Positions 32,748 through 34,658 of a stretch of 34,658 nucleotides of DNA are shown here, piece after piece. The first letter of the stretch is position 1. Every line of letters begins with the position of its first letter. Source of the stretch: Acetobacterium bakii. GTDB lineage: Bacteria > Bacillota > Clostridia > Eubacteriales > Eubacteriaceae. The notes beneath the pieces were generated by a model. It had not been told where the DNA came from. It worked only from the letters and a program-made list of their open reading frames with translations, and searched no databases. The DNA lies in the NCBI RefSeq assembly GCF_001263355.1, contig NZ_LGYO01000001.1, positions 30,340 through 64,997 on the forward strand, read 5' to 3'. Both the position numbers and the translations under genes were made by a program.

Positions 32748-33905
32748 CTAATATTTTCCATATTCTTTAACACAATCAACCAAATATCCAAAATTATCCC
32801 AATTCACTTGTTTTGCTCTGAGAATCGATTTATCAAAATCAAAAATATACTGTCCGCCGGGAGCCATGACATCTAATAATTCCTTGGCTTTGGCGGTTAC
32901 TTCTTCCTTTGATCCCCGTTTGAGTAAGTCGACAGGATACAGTCCTTGAATAATATGTTTTTTCCCAACTTTTTCTTTAATTATTTTAGCATCCCCATAT
33001 TCAAACATAATGTGGCATAGTGGAGGCAGTTCATCAAAACAATCCAGCAATTGCATCCAGTTTTCTTCGGCAAAAATAAGGATGCCAAATCCCGCATTGT
33101 ATACATCCCAGATCGTTTCTTTAAAGGTTGGCCACCAAAATTTCTGAAAATCTTTGGGGCGCATATAAGTTGCCATGTGCAATGCAAAGAAGATACGATT
33201 GCCTTCGCGGGTGGGTTCGGCACCGGCGGTGGAAGCCAATGCGCCTCGGACCATCAATGGTTTTAATGTTTCAACAGCCTTAAGGACCTTATCCGGATAG
33301 CGTCTGATATCGGTAAGTGCGCCGGTAAATGATCGGAAATAATCGGCCAGATAATCAAAAGGGGCCCGGGAAATTCCCGTGAGTACCGGTGTGGTGGATT
33401 TATTATATTTCAATGACATTTCGTAATTTGCCATGAACATTTTCATGCCCACTTCTTTTTCCATTAAAAATGCCTTCATTAATGCAAAAGCATTATTTGG
33501 CCATGGTTCGGAAAATTCTGTAAAGGCTCTGGGCATTTGTTCATCCCACATGTACTTTAATGGATCGCGGATTAACGCATCATATTCATTTGGTTCCATT
33601 ATGTGTACATTGGGATGCTGCATAAATCCATCAGCGCCCATGACATTGGTTCGGCTGCCGATTGCTTTTGTAACATAGGGCATTGCCGGCCAAGTACCAA
33701 TCAAGGTATCGGTATCATACTTGGCATTAAGTTTTTCGGCTGCTTCCAAGACTTTGGTATAACCATATTGTGCAGATCGAAGGTCGTAACCCGCAAGTTC
33801 CAGGGCTGCACATGCATTAACTCCGCATGCCTCAGGGACCCTTTTAGGTTTTACTCCTTTTAAAACATCAGTAAATAGTTTACTCCTAAATTCGCTGCTT
33901 TCCAT
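32748..33905 (-). CDS. URO-D/MtaA-superfamily methyltransferase
   Basis: The ATG at 33905 has AGGAGG four bases upstream; an in-frame ATG at 33923 would include that site in the coding region. The 385-residue product is a uroporphyrinogen-decarboxylase-fold protein related to corrinoid methyltransferases. It has an N-terminal FTDVLKGVKPKRVPEACGVN, a central MRGALAST-like region near TLKPLMVRGALASTAGA, and LPPLCHIMFEYGDAKII. In MtaA the last block carries the zinc motif HxC; here it reads H-I-M, so the zinc site is not canonical. It is divergent from the corrinoid protein gene at 34293, its likely partner, with a shared 387-base regulatory region. The exact reaction is unknown. Confidence 0.85.
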   Translation of the reverse strand: MESSEFRSKLFTDVLKGVKPKRVPEACGVNACAALELAGYDLRSAQYGYTKVLEAAEKLNAKYDTDTLIGTWPAMPYVTKAIGSRTNVMGADGFMQHPNVHIMEPNEYDALIRDPLKYMWDEQMPRAFTEFSEPWPNNAFALMKAFLMEKEVGMKMFMANYEMSLKYNKSTTPVLTGISRAPFDYLADYFRSFTGALTDIRRYPDKVLKAVETLKPLMVRGALASTAGAEPTREGNRIFFALHMATYMRPKDFQKFWWPTFKETIWDVYNAGFGILIFAEENWMQLLDCFDELPPLCHIMFEYGDAKIIKEKVGKKHIIQGLYPVDLLKRGSKEEVTAKAKELLDVMAPGGQYIFDFDKSILRAKQVNWDNFGYLVDCVKEYGKY

Positions 33906-34064
33906 TTTTCCTCCTGATAACATATTTTATTGACAATTAGAAATATCAATAATTAGCTGATTCACTTGAGATTACAAAATGATTGATCGTGTATAATATT
34001 AGCTGTGTTTAACTTATGGGTTGATAATAGCACGTTAAAAGTAGTTTGTCTACAGATATTTATG

Positions 34065-34166
34065 GTAAATAACTGTAAATTAAAATATTTACGATAATAC
34101 TAGGGATTAAAGAGTGAATGAAAAGGATAAACACTTTAAAATTATACAATTTACAAAATAGTAAAT
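34065..34166. promoter_or_regulatory. Cluster of GTAAAT/ATTTAC hexamers upstream of the corrinoid protein gene
   Basis: GTAAAT occurs at 34065-34070, 34075-34080 and 34161-34166; its complement ATTTAC occurs at 34087-34092 and 34149-34154. Two of the pairs form inverted repeats with six-base centres (34075-34092 and 34149-34166), and two copies are 10 bases apart, one helical turn. The cluster lies just upstream of the promoter at 34189, in the divergent gap, as expected for operators. The region is AT-rich, which weakens the case. Confidence 0.4.
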
Positions 34167-34188
34167 ATAAATTATTTTCAAAAAATGG

Positions 34189-34217
34189 TTGACTTGCACA
34201 TTAAATTGATTTAAAAT
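34189..34217 (+). promoter_or_regulatory. Sigma-70-type promoter for the corrinoid protein gene
   Basis: TTGACT (34189-34194) is followed after exactly 17 bases by TAAAAT (34212-34217). This is close to the TTGACA/TATAAT consensus and about 75 bases before the ATG at 34293. It is the best-formed promoter seen in the window. A TATAAT at 33992 has no matching -35 at the right distance. Confidence 0.6.
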
Positions 34218-34292
34218 TCAGTTAACTACAGACAAATACCATAACCTTGAACCGGTAATAATTGAATAACTAAAATAATTTGGAGGAATAAC

Positions 34293-34658
34293 ATGACTAA
34301 AATTGAAGAAGTAAAAGCCAAGGTAGAAGCAGGAAAATCCAAACTCGTTCCGGGTCTGGTACAGGAAGCACTGGATGCCGGGAATAATCCCCAGGATATT
34401 CTGGATGCCATGGTTGAGTCCATGGGCGTTGTTGGCGAAAAATTCTCCACCGGCGAAATTTTCGTCCCGGAAATGCTCATCGCCGCCAAAGCCATGGCAA
34501 AGGGCGTTGATGTTCTAAAGCCCCACCTGGCTGGTGATGGTTCCTCCAAATTGGGTACCTGTGTCATCGGTACCGTTGCCGGAGATTTACATGATATCGG
34601 GAAAAACCTGGTCTCCCTGATGATTGAAAGCGCCGGCTTTGATATGGTTGACCTTGGC
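34293..34658 (+). CDS. Corrinoid (B12-binding) methyltransferase protein, 5' part
   Basis: The gene starts at ATG with GGAGG six bases upstream and runs off the window after 122 residues. Residues about 1-85 are the helical cap of the MtaC/MttC family (LVPGLVQEALDAGNNPQDILD, then FVPEMLIAAKAMAKG). The B12-binding domain then begins, with D98-L-H100-D-I-G-K-N, the DxHxxG motif whose histidine is the lower cobalt ligand. It is probably the methyl carrier for a methyltransferase encoded beyond the window or for the divergent URO-D-like protein. It is a different gene from the corrinoid protein at the left edge. Confidence 0.93.
   Translation, partial: MTKIEEVKAKVEAGKSKLVPGLVQEALDAGNNPQDILDAMVESMGVVGEKFSTGEIFVPEMLIAAKAMAKGVDVLKPHLAGDGSSKLGTCVIGTVAGDLHDIGKNLVSLMIESAGFDMVDLG

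Noticed and set aside
33873-33887. Palindrome around GTAAATAGTTTAC
   Set aside because: It lies inside the coding region of the URO-D-like gene and may be chance, although it resembles the hexamers upstream of 34189.
34186-34198. Sigma-54 promoter near the corrinoid protein gene (TGG...TTGCA)
   Set aside because: The distance between the GG and GC pairs is 7 rather than 10 bases, and a better sigma-70 promoter overlaps the same place.
1-34658. Search by eye for CRISPR arrays, tRNA or rRNA genes, transposase genes and phage genes
   Set aside because: No regularly spaced repeats, tRNA-like cloverleaf sequences, rRNA segments or transposase or integrase proteins were seen.

Overview
The window looks like chromosomal DNA of an anaerobic Gram-positive acetogen of the Eubacteriaceae (Eubacterium or Acetobacterium type). 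This is inferred from corrinoid methyltransferase genes at both ends, strong AGGAGG-type ribosome binding sites, frequent TTG starts, and a set of enzymes that closely matches the nicotinate fermentation of Eubacterium barkeri as I recall it. No rRNA, tRNA, CRISPR array, intact insertion sequence or transcription-factor gene was found.

Region 1 (1-3507, + strand) is a methyltransferase unit. It holds the C-terminal end of a corrinoid protein, an MttB-family methyltransferase without pyrrolysine, a small two-helix membrane protein and a sodium:solute symporter. Region 2 (3772-8485, +) begins after a structured 264-base gap that probably contains terminators. It encodes an MtaA/URO-D methyltransferase carrying an extra thioredoxin-like domain, a CobW-type GTPase, 6-hydroxynicotinate reductase (hnr) and a UPF0280 protein that overlaps hnr.

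Region 3 (8618-27160, +) is the rest of the nicotinate pathway: a large chemoreceptor, hgd, four-subunit nicotinate dehydrogenase ndhFSLM, enamidase, an AA_synth/DUF1185 protein, 2-methyleneglutarate mutase (mgm), 3-methylitaconate isomerase (mii), a MutL-like mutase reactivase, dimethylmalate lyase (dml), a serine-dehydratase-like enzyme (hmd) and dimethylmaleate hydratase dmdAB. Together these convert nicotinate through 6-hydroxynicotinate, tetrahydro-6-oxonicotinate, 2-formylglutarate, 2-hydroxymethylglutarate, 2-methyleneglutarate, 3-methylitaconate, dimethylmaleate and dimethylmalate to propionate and pyruvate. Every step has a candidate gene here.

Region 4 (27247-28140) is a scar at the end of the cluster: an AT-rich SAM methyltransferase gene, then a short fossil in which a dmdA fragment is joined in frame to the last codons of a dmdB, then a strong terminator. 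Region 5 (28234-32171) is unrelated: yifB, an EamA permease, a 101-base nested palindrome, a bidirectional terminator and an MFS transporter. Region 6 (32558-34658) is another methyltransferase locus: a 59-residue protein and a URO-D-like methyltransferase on the - strand, divergent from the start of a second corrinoid protein.

The most interesting reading is that regions 1-3 form one extended system. An MttB-type quaternary-amine demethylase beside a complete nicotinate pathway suggests use of N-methylnicotinate (trigonelline): the methyl group would go to acetogenesis and the released nicotinate to fermentation. The substrate is inferred from gene context only. A second hypothesis is that the UPF0280 protein installs the covalent flavin of 6-hydroxynicotinate reductase.
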